From Chaetomium olivaceum (taxonomy: Eukaryota > Ascomycota > Sordariomycetes > Sordariales > Chaetomiaceae): a stretch of 64,000 nucleotides of DNA. The notes beneath the pieces are model-generated. The model ran no database searches, was not told the DNA's origin, and saw only the letters and a program-made list of their open reading frames with translations. The stretch lies in NCBI GenBank assembly GCA_039881045.1, contig JAYWVB010000011.1, forward strand, positions 310,001-374,000. Direction: 5' to 3'. Shown here piece by piece: positions 1-10,474 of the stretch. Position 1 is the first letter of the stretch; each line of letters starts with the position of its first letter. Made by a program: the position numbers and the translations under genes.

Positions 1-3000
1 TGCGCTCCGTGCTGACACTTCCCGCTTATCACCGAGGTTGACAAGCGTCTGGTGGCGAAGTAGCTCCCCACCGGTCATGCCACGCAGCTGGGCATCTGTA
101 AAATCAAACCCAGAGACGATACCGCCCATCGACTCGATCAGCTCTTCCAGGATGAGCAGGTCAGTCGAGTTACCCTGCAGGAGCTGGCTGTGAACGTAGC
201 GGAGGATCGGCAACGGATCCATGTTGGAATAGCGTTGAAACACCTTCCCAGAGAAGCGCGAGAGCGCTTGCAGCCACTTGCTTGTGAGCAGCACCGAGGT
301 CGCCTGAGTGCGGCTCCTCTCCTGGCCGGCAAGGGAGCTCAACACGGACCAGACAAGGACATCGTATCCGAGATCGGTGAAGTACTTTGCGCACTCGACG
401 AAGGCCTCGATTAGGTTATCGTACGATTCGATCTGCTGCAGCGCAACCTTGCAAACGATGCCAGGCGATGGGTAAGCAATCTTTGCAAGGTCCTTGGCCA
501 TCTGGATGATGTTGCTGTGTGACAACCGCTTCATCTTGCTAAGGGTGTGCAGCCTTGTCTGAGCGAAAGCCTTTTGTATGGGTTCGAGCCGAGAAGTGGC
601 CCCTTCGTACCACTCGGCGTAGATGTTGAACCGATCTCGTACAGGGTACTGCTTGAGAAGGGTCCACACACTGTCGACGGCCGAGGAATTGGGCTCGCCC
701 ATACTCAAAGACGGCACCAGTATGCGCTTGAGCAGGTTGAGCCAACGCCCGGCATTGTCGGGTGATCGATCATCGTGGAGGCTCTTGTTGCCGATTCGGG
801 CAATTTTGGCAACCAGAGCGGCATCCAGGCCGATGTTTACGCCGATGACGTTGAGGAACGAGTCACAGAGGGTGAAAATGTCGTCCACGGTCTGGCAAAC
901 CGGGACGTTGTCGGCCCACTCATCCCAGTAAAAGCGGTAGGAAGGTCCGTCTTTAGCGTCATTCTGGTCTGCGTTGGGCCATTTCAGCGCGCGTTTGGGG
1001 GGCAGTATCTTGAGTTTCAAGTGTCCCTTGGGCGCGCCTGACTGGTCGGGGTCCAGCTGCTTTTTGGCGGGACATTCGGTCGAGATCGAGGACGTCGGGC
1101 CGCTCTTTTGGAACACGGCCTCGACGGAATGATGGAGAATGCGATGAAAGAGCGGGATGAGGTCGGGGAATGCTCGCAAGATCCAATCGTGCCGCCCGAT
1201 GATGAAAAGCGATTCAGGGATAGCGCCAATGGTGAGAAGACACTTAAGCAGCAGAACTTTCTGGTCATCAGGCTCGCGCAACTCCGGTTTCCCTTCTGTC
1301 GGCTCTGTGGCCTTGTTCGGGTCCGATTTGCTGGCGGCAGCGTCGCGGCGGGGGAGGCTGCCTGGGGGCGGGGGCATATCGTCCGGGAGGGCCCCCGCCA
1401 TCATCAGTGCATTTTGCTCGCCGCCCGGTCGGTTGGCTTTCGCTTTTTCCTCCAGTTCTTTCATCTTCCGAACCTTGACGGCTTCCATGTCTTCATCCAG
1501 CGGCCAGACGTGGTTCCATAGGTCCGTCAGCGAGATAAACCCGACTTTGATGAGTAGGGAGATGAGATAGAGCAAGTTTGCCGGGAGGGTGTCCTCGGGG
1601 TCTCGAGCTTCAGATGTGTAGAAGCGTAGTTTGAAACCCAACATCTGGGCAGCATCCCGGTTGCCTGGTGGCGGAAGGGTCTTCGTGATCCTGATCCAGT
1701 CTTGCTCGATGCTCGATTCTGGGCCGCCTTCGGTGGCCTCCTTTGCCAGGCGCTCCTCTTCAGATGCGGCAAGTTGCCTGCCGCCCAACTCAAAATAAGC
1801 GTCAAGCTTGAGTTTGCGGGCTCTGTCCCAGAACGCAATATCCCGCTCCAGCCGCCGCTTAGCTAGTTCCAGCTCTTCCTCAGGGGTGGTGGTCGAATCG
1901 ATATGGTGAGGCAAAGCCCATATAGGTAGGCCACCGATGAAATGCTTGGTCGGTAGGCTGAGCTGGCTGCGCGGCCACCATGAGCTAACGCGCAGAAACT
2001 TGATAAAAAAGCGGAACTGCTTGATCAAGACGGCGGCGAAGACGTCCAGGATGACATCCAGTACGCGACCGGGGTGCAGGTCGAAAGTCCCAATAAGGCC
2101 CATAACCTTGTTGAAAGTGGCCTGCACGACGTCGGATGTGGGTTGATCAGCACTGCTGGTTGTGAATAGCTCAGTAACGAGTTTTGCGAAGCCCTCCGTT
2201 TCTTCGCGCAACAGGTTGTAGCTGGCTTGGCGGTACAGCAGGTTCGTGGACTGACGAACACCCATTCGAAAAAAGGTCTCGCGGATCAGATCAAGATACT
2301 GAAGGATGGGCGGGTCCAAGATGATGCGCATAAGGGTTGGTGATACGTTGGTTGCGACCATGAAGTCGTGCAGCTGCGGCCGGAGCGGCCCCGACTCGAC
2401 GTCCATGAATGTAGAGACAGTGTCGAGGAATAGGGTATGAGGATCAAACACGGCGGCATTGCGATCCTCCTCTGACAGGTCGGGGCCTAGGATCTCCTGG
2501 ACAACTCTGCCGGCATCAGTGCCCTCAAGCCGGCCGTCGGTGACGGAATGGATGAGCTCCTGAAATATCGTGACGACTTCTGTGAGGTCCTCATCCTTTC
2601 GCGACTGTATGCCATGCTCGATGACCTCCTGCCGTCCACCCGTTGCCCACCTTGTCACGCGATCATCGGTAACGATGCTGTAATCGTAGAAGGGTTGGAT
2701 GGGGGAGGGCGCCGCCGCCGGGGTGGCTGGAACTGGGGGTGGCGCCTGTACTGCTGCTACTGTCGCTGTCACTGTCGGAGGGGGAAGGGCGGCCGAGGAT
2801 GACGAGCTCGGTGGCCTCGGAAGTGGTGGTGATCTGGGACCGGGGGCATTGGAAGGCGTATTAGGAGGATGCGACTGGGAAGAATCGCGCCGCTCTCCTC
2901 TCCGAGAATTCCTACCGCCACGGTTGTTACGACCTCCATCGAAGCTTCGATCGTGTTGTCCCAATGTGGTATCCGAGGGCCGATGTGGCGAGGGCCGTGA

Positions 3001-3051
3001 AGTGCCCACATCGCTGGGACCCCGATCGTTTCTCTTGCGCTTCGGAGCCAT
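1..3051 (-). CDS. THO2: THO complex subunit 2, N-terminal part (truncated by window edge)
   Basis: This gene encodes the largest subunit of the THO/TREX complex, which couples transcription elongation to mRNP assembly and nuclear export. One minus-strand frame is open from the ATG at 3051 to base 1, giving 1017 codons with no intron. Roughly the first 100 residues are basic and Arg/Ser/Pro/Ala-rich. The rest is helical and resembles the THOC2 N-terminal and Tharp regions, with stretches such as GRHDWILRAFPDLIPLFHR and, near the edge, LLQGNSTDLLILEELIESM. Fungal Tho2 proteins are usually about 2,400 residues, so more than half lies outside the window. The start was chosen because MAPKRKRND is the first Met of the open frame and resembles other fungal Tho2 starts. 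It is divergent from MET2 across about 1 kb. Identification rests on remembered family sequence, with no search run. Confidence 0.85.
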   Translation of the reverse strand, partial: MAPKRKRNDRGPSDVGTSRPSPHRPSDTTLGQHDRSFDGGRNNRGGRNSRRGERRDSSQSHPPNTPSNAPGPRSPPLPRPPSSSSSAALPPPTVTATVAAVQAPPPVPATPAAAPSPIQPFYDYSIVTDDRVTRWATGGRQEVIEHGIQSRKDEDLTEVVTIFQELIHSVTDGRLEGTDAGRVVQEILGPDLSEEDRNAAVFDPHTLFLDTVSTFMDVESGPLRPQLHDFMVATNVSPTLMRIILDPPILQYLDLIRETFFRMGVRQSTNLLYRQASYNLLREETEGFAKLVTELFTTSSADQPTSDVVQATFNKVMGLIGTFDLHPGRVLDVILDVFAAVLIKQFRFFIKFLRVSSWWPRSQLSLPTKHFIGGLPIWALPHHIDSTTTPEEELELAKRRLERDIAFWDRARKLKLDAYFELGGRQLAASEEERLAKEATEGGPESSIEQDWIRITKTLPPPGNRDAAQMLGFKLRFYTSEARDPEDTLPANLLYLISLLIKVGFISLTDLWNHVWPLDEDMEAVKVRKMKELEEKAKANRPGGEQNALMMAGALPDDMPPPPGSLPRRDAAASKSDPNKATEPTEGKPELREPDDQKVLLLKCLLTIGAIPESLFIIGRHDWILRAFPDLIPLFHRILHHSVEAVFQKSGPTSSISTECPAKKQLDPDQSGAPKGHLKLKILPPKRALKWPNADQNDAKDGPSYRFYWDEWADNVPVCQTVDDIFTLCDSFLNVIGVNIGLDAALVAKIARIGNKSLHDDRSPDNAGRWLNLLKRILVPSLSMGEPNSSAVDSVWTLLKQYPVRDRFNIYAEWYEGATSRLEPIQKAFAQTRLHTLSKMKRLSHSNIIQMAKDLAKIAYPSPGIVCKVALQQIESYDNLIEAFVECAKYFTDLGYDVLVWSVLSSLAGQERSRTQATSVLLTSKWLQALSRFSGKVFQRYSNMDPLPILRYVHSQLLQGNSTDLLILEELIESMGGIVSGFDFTDAQLRGMTGGELLRHQTLVNLGDKREVSARSA

Positions 3052-4068
3052 CGTCAAAGGAAGAGTCGCAGAAGTCGGGTCATTTATCGAGGTGCGGCGG
3101 GTAGCCGGGAGTCGACGTCGTGTTTCGCAATCAATGAAATGCCGGAAATTTTGGAGATTCTTGAGTGCATAAGTTAGATGGTAAGTTTGCCGACGATGCG
3201 AATTGAGGGACGGGAGTGAGGGGATGCGTGAAGCGGTTGGCTTTTTCGAACAAGGCGCAGGCGGGAAAACACGGCCAAAGAGCGACCGGCAGAACAATAG
3301 CAATGAATGGCGAACTGACCTATTTGACAAATGGGTTGAATAACACGTGCTGTCCCGCGCACCGACAAAAAATGAGGTCGGTGTGGGCTGCCAGGTGATG
3401 ACTGGCGATGGCGGTTCAGAAGTCGGAGGTCGGAAGCAGAACGAGCTTCGCGTCAAATCGCCAAATCGCAGCTTGGCGTGGTTGCGTTTGGTCCTGGCAC
3501 TGCAACAACTGCAACAAAACTGCCCAGAGCAAAAGTTGGGTGGGCCAGCCTCATTTGACAAGGCTGCCAAGAGATTTAAGGGTAGCGTGTAGTGGCTACT
3601 TACGTGTCACGCAGAGCTTAGCCGTAATGGGAAGTACAAGAGACTTGTTTCAGAACAGCATGCGCGATCGGCCGGCCCAATGGTGACCCACCGACGCACT
3701 GGCCCATTCAACGGCCGATTGCCGGCCATTCGGAACAGCCAGGACCTGACCCCAGCCAGACCTTCTCTCTCCCCCTTCCTTGTTCGGGGAACGTGGATGG
3801 TCTGGCAATTGCGCAATCCACGCTTGCGGTCCGATACAGATTCCGCCCCAGATGCCGCCCCAAAAATGTTGTTACCACTGTGAATGACTGATGCCGACTC
3901 CCCTCCATGACTCCCGCGTCTTCATACCCCAGGTTCTGAGAAAGGGCCAACTGCCGTGAGAGAGTTCCTCCATACAAATAAATTCCTCTGATTCCCTCGA
4001 TTTCGATTTCCTGTCCCCTTCCCCCCCAAACCATCCCATATTTTCTCGTCTTCATCCCATAACCTACC
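3052..4068. other. Divergent intergenic region between THO2 and MET2
   Basis: About 1 kb without a credible gene. It must carry the 5' leaders and promoters of both flanking genes. The MET2 side is pyrimidine-rich (about 3760-3785 and 4005-4035). I see no clear TATA box and no full bZIP (CPC1-type) site. Confidence 0.6.
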
Positions 4069-5710
4069 ATGACTCCAGATAGTGTGCAAAACGGCCCAAA
4101 GCCAGTGTACGGTGAGTAAATCCCAGTACTATCTGATCACTCATGGTCCCCCCCTCGTGTTTTCCCATCATCCCATCCCATTCCATTAAACATTCCCATG
4201 ACTTTCCACCCGACAAGAGCGGTGACTGAATACTTCCAAGAAAGAATACACTCGCAACCCGAGAACCCGTTCGCGGAGCTCATCCCGCACCAGCAGATCG
4301 CCGTAATCCCCTCTTTCACTCTTGAATCGGGTGCCACCCTCTCGAATGTGCCCGTAGCATACACCACCAGAGGCACCCTCTCGCCCAATGCCGACAATGT
4401 TATGGTCATCTGCCACGCCCTCACCGGCAGCGCCGATGTAGGCGACTGGTGGGGCCCTCTGCTCGGCGGACCTGGCCGGGCCTTCGATACTTCTCGCTTC
4501 TTTGTTGTCTGCATGAACAGTCTGGGAAGTCCGTATGGCACCGCCAGTCCGGTTACAGCCAAGGATGGGGACCCGTCCAAGGGCCGGTACGGGCCCGAAT
4601 TCCCTCTCACGACCATCAGAGACGATGTCCAGTGCGTATTCCGTTCCACCTTTGAGAAGCACTGATTCTCACCTGAGTAGGTTGCACAAGCTGCTCCTCG
4701 ACGAACTAGGCGTCAAACAGGTCGCGGCGGTCATCGGCGGCTCGCTGGGCGGCATGTTCGTTCTCGAATGGGCGTACTTCGGCAAGGACTACGTGCGGTG
4801 CATCGTGCCCATAGCCACCTCGAGCAGGCACAGCGCTTGGGGGATCAGCTGGGGCGAAGCTCAACGACAGTCCATCTATGCCGACCCCAAGTACGAGGAC
4901 GGCTATTACTCCTTCTCCGACCCCCCTTCGACAGGGTTGGGCGCAGCACGCATGGCCGCACTCCTGACGTACCGGAGCCGGAACTCGTTCGAGGCTCGCT
5001 TCGGCCGAAACATTCCCGACCCCTCACGACGACAGACGATCCGCGAGCGGCCGACGCCTTCCACACCCTCCGAGGCGCACTTCCACACCCATAACGACGG
5101 ACACAAGTGGACGCGCAGCCCATCCCGCAAGAACAGCGACGGAGAGCAGGCCCCGAAGTACGACCACGACGGGGAGGCATCCCTGGATCCGCAGTTCCAT
5201 GGGCCAAAGAACGGCAACCTCACGGGCGGTGAGGTGATGCCCACGGGCTCGACGTATTTCTCGGCTCAATCGTATCTACGCTACCAGGGCGGGAAGTTCG
5301 TCAAGCGATTCGACAGCAACTGCTACATTGCCATGACCCGCAAGCTCGACACGCACGACGTGAGCCGGGGCCGTGCCGGGACAATAGCCGATGCTCTGGC
5401 CATGATTGAGCAGCCCACCCTGGTACTGGGCATCCAGAGCGATGGCCTGTTCACCTTTGCCGAGCAGGAGGAACTGGCACAGCACATCAAGAACGCTCGG
5501 CTAGAGAGGATTGACAGCCCGGAAGGCCACGACGCCTTCCTCTTGCAGTTTGAGCAAGTCAACCATTACACGCTCGACTTTTTGAGGGAAGCACTCCCAG
5601 ACATCATGAACAAGGACACCAACGGTGTGGTGGAGGAGAGCTCAGTCGGCGAGCTCACCAAGAGCAGCACGTTCGGCGAAGCCGAGGTAGAGGACATTAC
5701 GGCGTGGTAG
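4069..5710 (+). CDS. MET2: Homoserine O-acetyltransferase
   Basis: The enzyme transfers acetyl from acetyl-CoA to L-homoserine, feeding methionine biosynthesis by sulfhydrylation. There are three exons, 4069-4111, 4220-4631 and 4681-5710, with canonical GT-AG junctions that keep frame, giving 494 aa. Alpha/beta-hydrolase features are clear: CHALTGSADVGDWWGPLLG near the N terminus, the nucleophile elbow GGSLGG with Ser about 173, a probable acid Asp about 406 (QSDGLF) and His about 435 (PEGHDAF). A charged low-complexity insertion at about residues 260-315 is usual in filamentous fungal MET2. The start at 4069 was chosen because the short first exon splices in frame into the conserved body. 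The related cephalosporin-type acetyltransferases share this fold, but the motif set and length fit MET2 best. Confidence 0.9.
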
Positions 5711-6385
5711 CGGAGTCCAAGTCTCGAATCAATCAACTCGAATCTCCATGCCTGGTATTCTCGATTCCCCTTGCAGTTGCCTCCACGCCCTCCTTAGTGT
5801 GTACGCGGCAGCTCATTGGACGACATGGATGCAAGCCGCACGTCAGTGACGTGCGAATGCGGGAGGAGGTTCCAGGGCTGCCGTCTCCCGATCGAGCTAC
5901 GAGCACGTTGGCCGTGGCGGCGTGGGGGAGACCAGCATGCACCATGCACCCCGCAGAACGTGCTGCAAAACGTGCTACAGAACTGCTGCACGACGCAACG
6001 TGCTTCCGGTCTGGGCTATTTTGGGACGACGACTTGGATTCGGAATTGGCCACTCCAATGTGAGGTAATTCTCACTGCCTGTTCAACCCAGGCTACTTTG
6101 TGATAGAGAAAAGGCTTCATTCGGACTGGGAAAAATACAACGGGCTCCAATGAGAGAGAGGAATAGACTGCATTTGACAAATTGCAATCCATTAAATACA
6201 TTCCGAGGCAACTCCGGCCGTGACACACGCTTTACAACCCCCCCCCCGACACCATTCATTCCGGCCTCTGCCCATAAACAACATGGCTAACACCATCAAC
6301 AGTCAGCACGTACACCCCACGGAACACACCCCAGAACCCAGCACCCCCCATAAACCAAAACAAAAAAAAGGAGAAAGGGACAAAC
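5711..6385. other. Intergenic region between convergent MET2 and methyltransferase genes
   Basis: About 675 bp between two converging genes. Several short open frames occur on both strands but none has recognisable protein features. A run of nine C residues lies near 6239. I see no other structure. Confidence 0.6.
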
Positions 6386-7928
6386 TCACAAATCAAACAA
6401 CGCATGCACCCTCGGATCCGCCAAATCCCTTCTCACCCGCTCCAACAACCCCCGCACCTCCTCCTCGCTCCACCCCAACACCCCGGTATACAGCCGCATC
6501 GACAGGCCCTCCAGCCCGTTCAGCACCTGCATCAGGTTCCAGGTGCCGACCTCCTTGAGCGTCGGGTCGCGCGCCCAGGGGCCGATGGGCACGCGGTACC
6601 GCCGGTGCGTCACCCCGACAAACCCGGCGTCGCGCACCCACCCCTCCAGCTTCGAGCCCGGGTTGGAGTCCCGCCCCAGCTTGTCGGCCGCGCCCGTGAG
6701 CGTCGCGATCCACTCGAGCAGCGCGTGCTGCGGCGTCAGCGACCCGTCTTCCGAGTAGTAGAGCAGGTTGAAGTCTTGGAATTCGGCGGTGCCGCCGGGG
6801 TTGAGGTTTCTATTGGGGGCGATGTTAGTTTAGTTATGGGTTGAGGGTGGGGAAGGCGGGGGGGGGAGGGAAGTAAGTGGCTGTGGAGGGGAAGGGGGCG
6901 GGGGGCGCGGTGGTTAAACAGAAGGGAAAAAGGGGGGGGACGGACTCAAAGATTTGAGACATCAGCTTGGGCCAGTCGTGGATCGAGGCTGCCATGTAGC
7001 GGGAAAAGATCCAGTCGAATTTGGCCGGGTATACCCACGGGTCTTCGACGTCGTCGATTTCGAACCTGACGTTGGCGGGGACGAACGGGGCTTGGGTTGC
7101 TGAGAGGTCGTTGCCGATAATCTAACCACACGGGGTAAAGAGAAGGGAGGTTAGTGGGTGGAGGGTGGGGGACTAGGGCCTAGGCGGGAAACCGAACGAA
7201 CAGTGGCTTTGGGGAAGTCGTCTGCGATGCCGATGGCCCCTGGAACGAAGATGTGAGTGGACGCCGCCTAGGAGTGAGCCTGAGTTGGCGCTTACATGCG
7301 CCGTTTCCGGTGCCGATGTCGAGGATTCGACGGGTCTTCTCCTTGTCGATGGGCGCTGCATAGTAACCTCCGACAAGCCGTGTCATGACATTGTGGAGGA
7401 GGACAAGGCGGTCCATCTCCTGCTCGTCATTTGGCCGCGAGTACCCTGCTTATCACACAACCTCGGGTTAGAATCAATGCTCAATACGATACCCGCATCT
7501 CGCCGTTACAAAAGAGATACTCGGCCGGGTACGTACTGCCCCGCTCGAAAAGCGTGATATCGACGGCCATGCTCATAAGGGTAGTCGACCACACTTGAGG
7601 CTATGGATGTCGCGTAGCTCGAGCCTCCGCTATTTCATGAGACAGCCGTGTTAGTGAGTTCATTGTCCGCCCTGCAAAGGCAGCGGGAGAGATAAAAATG
7701 AGGCTTGATTTAGAGATAAGCACTCACGCCGTGTCGTCCAAGTCGTCTTCTAACTAGAAAAATGAACAGATAATGTGTCAGGCTCTCATCATAGGTATAC
7801 CAACTATTACATAACAAAAATGAAGCGGTGAGAATTACAGAAGCATCAACTTCGATTGTCTCGGTCCCGTGTTCGGTCCATGTAGCCGTGGCGGAAGCAG
7901 CCCCGGATGCCGCCTCCTTTTCTGCCAT
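6386..7928 (-). CDS. LaeA/TAM-like SAM-dependent methyltransferase, probable one-base frame break
   Basis: This is a class I SAM-dependent methyltransferase of the large fungal family related to LaeA. The target is unknown, and the genomic setting does not show a secondary-metabolite cluster. Motif I reads RILDIGTGNGAW. Conserved stretches include SSVVDYPYEHGRRYHAFRAG upstream and FDWIFSRYMAASIHDWPKL and NLNPGGTAEFQDF downstream. Seven exons fit GT-AG rules: 7928-7839, 7753-7728, 7629-7537, 7445-7296, 7239-7202, 7121-6946 and 6809-6386. Summed exon length is 997 nt, one base too many for an open frame. The surplus sits at the exon 4 acceptor (CAG followed by GGTAC), where removing one G restores AGQYSRPND and a 331-residue protein. 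Several donors are GTNNGT rather than GTAAGT. Confidence 0.8.
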
Positions 7929-8590
7929 ACTGCAAAAGGGTGTTTCAGCTCACTTTCCCACGTGTGTACGAGGTACGTGAGAGAGAGTTGGGCCAGTCTG
8001 CGAGGTCATCTGAGAAGAGAGAATGAGCGGGGTTTTACCGCGGTTGATCTGGCTAACCAACGCTGCCACGTTAAGAAAGTCCTGCAGATAGGTTGCATCG
8101 AACCCCGGGATTGATGGGTGCTTTGTCCCGTCGCCTTTGTCATAGGCCTAACCGGTTTTTGCTGGCTGTCGTTTCTCAATCCCTGCCATGATGCTGGCGA
8201 CTCAATTGTGAGTGGACAGGGCCTTTTAAGGTCGCAAGGACCGATCTCCCCGGCACCAGTTGACCCTTGAGTCTGAACAAGCTTCAAGGTGGATTCAGGG
8301 GGTTGTTTGGCTGAGAAATAAGGTAGCATGCTCAGGGGTTCTCATGCGAGCAGTTATTACTATGTACAGGTATTATTATACACTCCTATCTAACAACTCC
8401 GAGCAACGCTCGCTCGTCGTGTTTGGGTATAACCTAGTTAACCCCCTGCCTGGTCTTCCAAAAACAATGCCAACTCCGATGCCCCTTTTCCCGAAATCCA
8501 TCTCCAACAGTAAAAGATACAAGTTCCCATCCCAAGCCCATGCCGCCCTGGCTTCCCGGCCGGATCCCAAGTCCCAAACCATTGCGCCGC
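7929..8590. other. Intergenic region upstream of the methyltransferase gene
   Basis: About 660 bp between the phosphatase 3' end and the methyltransferase start on the same strand, so it holds a terminator region and one promoter. I see no convincing gene or regulatory motif. Confidence 0.55.
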
Positions 8591-9740
8591 TTACTGGTCG
8601 CGGTCGACAAACGGCGCAAAGTTCCTACTCGCATACCGCTCATTATCCATCTCCATCACCATGTCACCACCACCGCCTTCCTCTTCCGAACCCTCCTCCC
8701 ACGTCTGCTCAATCCTCCTCTTGACATTCCCACCACCACCACCACCACCACCACCCTGCCGCCCCATCTCCCCTAATTGCTGCTGCTGTTGCATCTGCGG
8801 TTGCTGGTAGCTCATGACGCCAACATCCCCCCTAGCCCTGAGAATATCCTCGTACGTCGCCAGCTGAAACTTGAAGTCATCGCCCAGCGCCACACAAAAC
8901 CGCTGCAGCTGCATGAACTGCACGGCCTGCACGATCCCCAGCCCATACATCGTCATCAGATACGCGGCCACGACCGCCGCCGACCTCCCATTCCCCGTCT
9001 CACAAACCACCAACACCTTCCCGCGCCTCCCCTCCCTCGCCAGCCCCAGCACATGCTCATTGACCACCCTGGCCGCCACCGAAAACACGCCGACCAGCTC
9101 CCGCCCATCCGCAATATCAATGCCCTCCACCACGATCCCCATCCCCTCCACCGCGCGCCTCGCGCCGCCCACCAACATGCCGCCCATGCCCGCCACGCCG
9201 CCGGGTGACAAACCTCGCGTCGCGCGCGCAGAGCACCATGGTGACGCCCTCGCGCTGCAAGAAGGCGCGGTCCTTGGCGGCGCTGGCGGGGCCCAGGTAC
9301 AGGAACGACAGCACGGGCTGGGCGGCGCGGCGCGCCTCGTAGACCCAGACGGAGGCGCGCGCGCGCTGGGCTTCGCCGCCGTTGGTGATGGTGTGCAGGT
9401 CCGCGAGCGAGAGCCCCGTGGTGTGCACGGCGGCGGGCGACGGGTGGATGGTCATGAGGATGTCGTTGGTGTCGGTGGTGGTGGTGGTGGCGGCGCCGCC
9501 GCCGCCGCCGTTGGTGATAATGCCGTTGTTGGTGTAGTCAGTAGTAGTGCTGGTAGTGGTGTGGAGGGTGTCGGCGTTGGCGAGGTTGGGGTGGAGGGGC
9601 GGCGGGACGTGGATGTAGGGTGGTGAGGGCGCCCGCGAGGAGTAGGGTGCTGTGGGGAATGCGGTGGTTTGGAGGGAGAATCCGGCGTGGTTATTGTTGT
9701 TGTTGTTGTTGCCCATGACGGGCGGGATTGCGTAACCCAT
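8591..9740 (-). CDS. Dual-specificity / STYX-like phosphatase-domain protein with one frame break
   Basis: The product has a long low-complexity N terminus (Asn run, Pro/Ser, Thr repeats, Gly run) and then a dual-specificity phosphatase fold. Domain stretches are FLYLGPASAAKDRAFLQR, VCETGNGRSAAVVAAYL and GDDFKFQLATYEDILRAR. The C-terminal tail has Gln and Gly runs and is acidic. The signature keeps Cys-X5-Arg (CETGNGR), but Val replaces the usual His before Cys. The domain is split between two frames near 9208: ATMVLCARDARF-type sequence upstream is one frame away from LSPGGVAGMGG downstream, with no plausible intron between them. Start 9740 is the first Met of the upstream frame that precedes the Asn run. 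It could be an active atypical phosphatase or a pseudophosphatase. The substrate is unknown. Confidence 0.7.
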
Positions 9741-10474
9741 GGTGATGTGTGAGATGTATGGTGTGAGTGTGTTGGTTGGAGAATGAGATGAATGAAGACG
9801 ATAAGCCGATGTGATGTGTGGTCCTTGGCGGTGAGACTGGTCAGCGGGCTGAGGTTGACCGAGAAATGTCAATCTCAGTTGGATGTTGGTGGCTGTTTGC
9901 TGGTTGGTTGGTGGTTGATAACTGTTGGTGCAAACAAGTTCGCCAGAGTTTCCAATGGATGGAAGATACCAAATAACGAGAAGTGTACAATTGAGAAGAA
10001 AAGAGAGCCGCGGTCGTGATATATATAGCGGATTCAGGCAAAGAAAACGACCGGATATGGAGCAGCTGTAATTGAAACGTTTTAGGTGTTCATTGGTTTT
10101 ACCTTCCCTTCCGAATTGACCGGGTGAGATACTCTCAGCTCGTCCGTCCATGAGTGAAGTCGCGACTCGTCCAAGCGCGGTGTCTGCCTGGCGGCAACCT
10201 GGAAGTGGGGCGGGCTAAATTGAACGAACCTAACACGACCCCAACCCTGGACACCCTTTTCAATGCCAGAGACAGATTTGTATGTACAAGTCAAGAACAG
10301 CATCAAGAACAGCATCATTCGATCTGCCCCTCCCATTATTATTAAACGTGAAATAGCGTGTACTATATGTTATAGTGTTATAGAGGGTATCCTTTTCTGA
10401 CAACCTTCGGGCATGGTGAATGCCGTCGACGTAAAACACAGATGGCTCGGGCCAACAAGCCACCACCATATCAT
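9741..10474. other. Intergenic region upstream of the phosphatase gene
   Basis: About 730 bp between the SPO7 3' end and the phosphatase start on the same strand. It contains a TATATA stretch, listed separately, and otherwise nothing I can assign. Confidence 0.5.
10019..10027 (-). promoter_or_regulatory. TATA-like element upstream of the phosphatase gene
   Basis: An uninterrupted alternating TA stretch lies about 280 bp upstream of the ATG at 9740. The distance is compatible with a fungal core promoter with a long leader. The assignment is by composition and position only. Confidence 0.3.

Noticed and set aside
1108..1570. Plus-strand frames of 137 residues opposite THO2
   Set aside because: The minus strand is continuously open and matches Tho2.
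5704..6063. 119-residue plus-strand frame after MET2
   Set aside because: No protein features; it overlaps the MET2 stop and is matched by a similar antisense frame.
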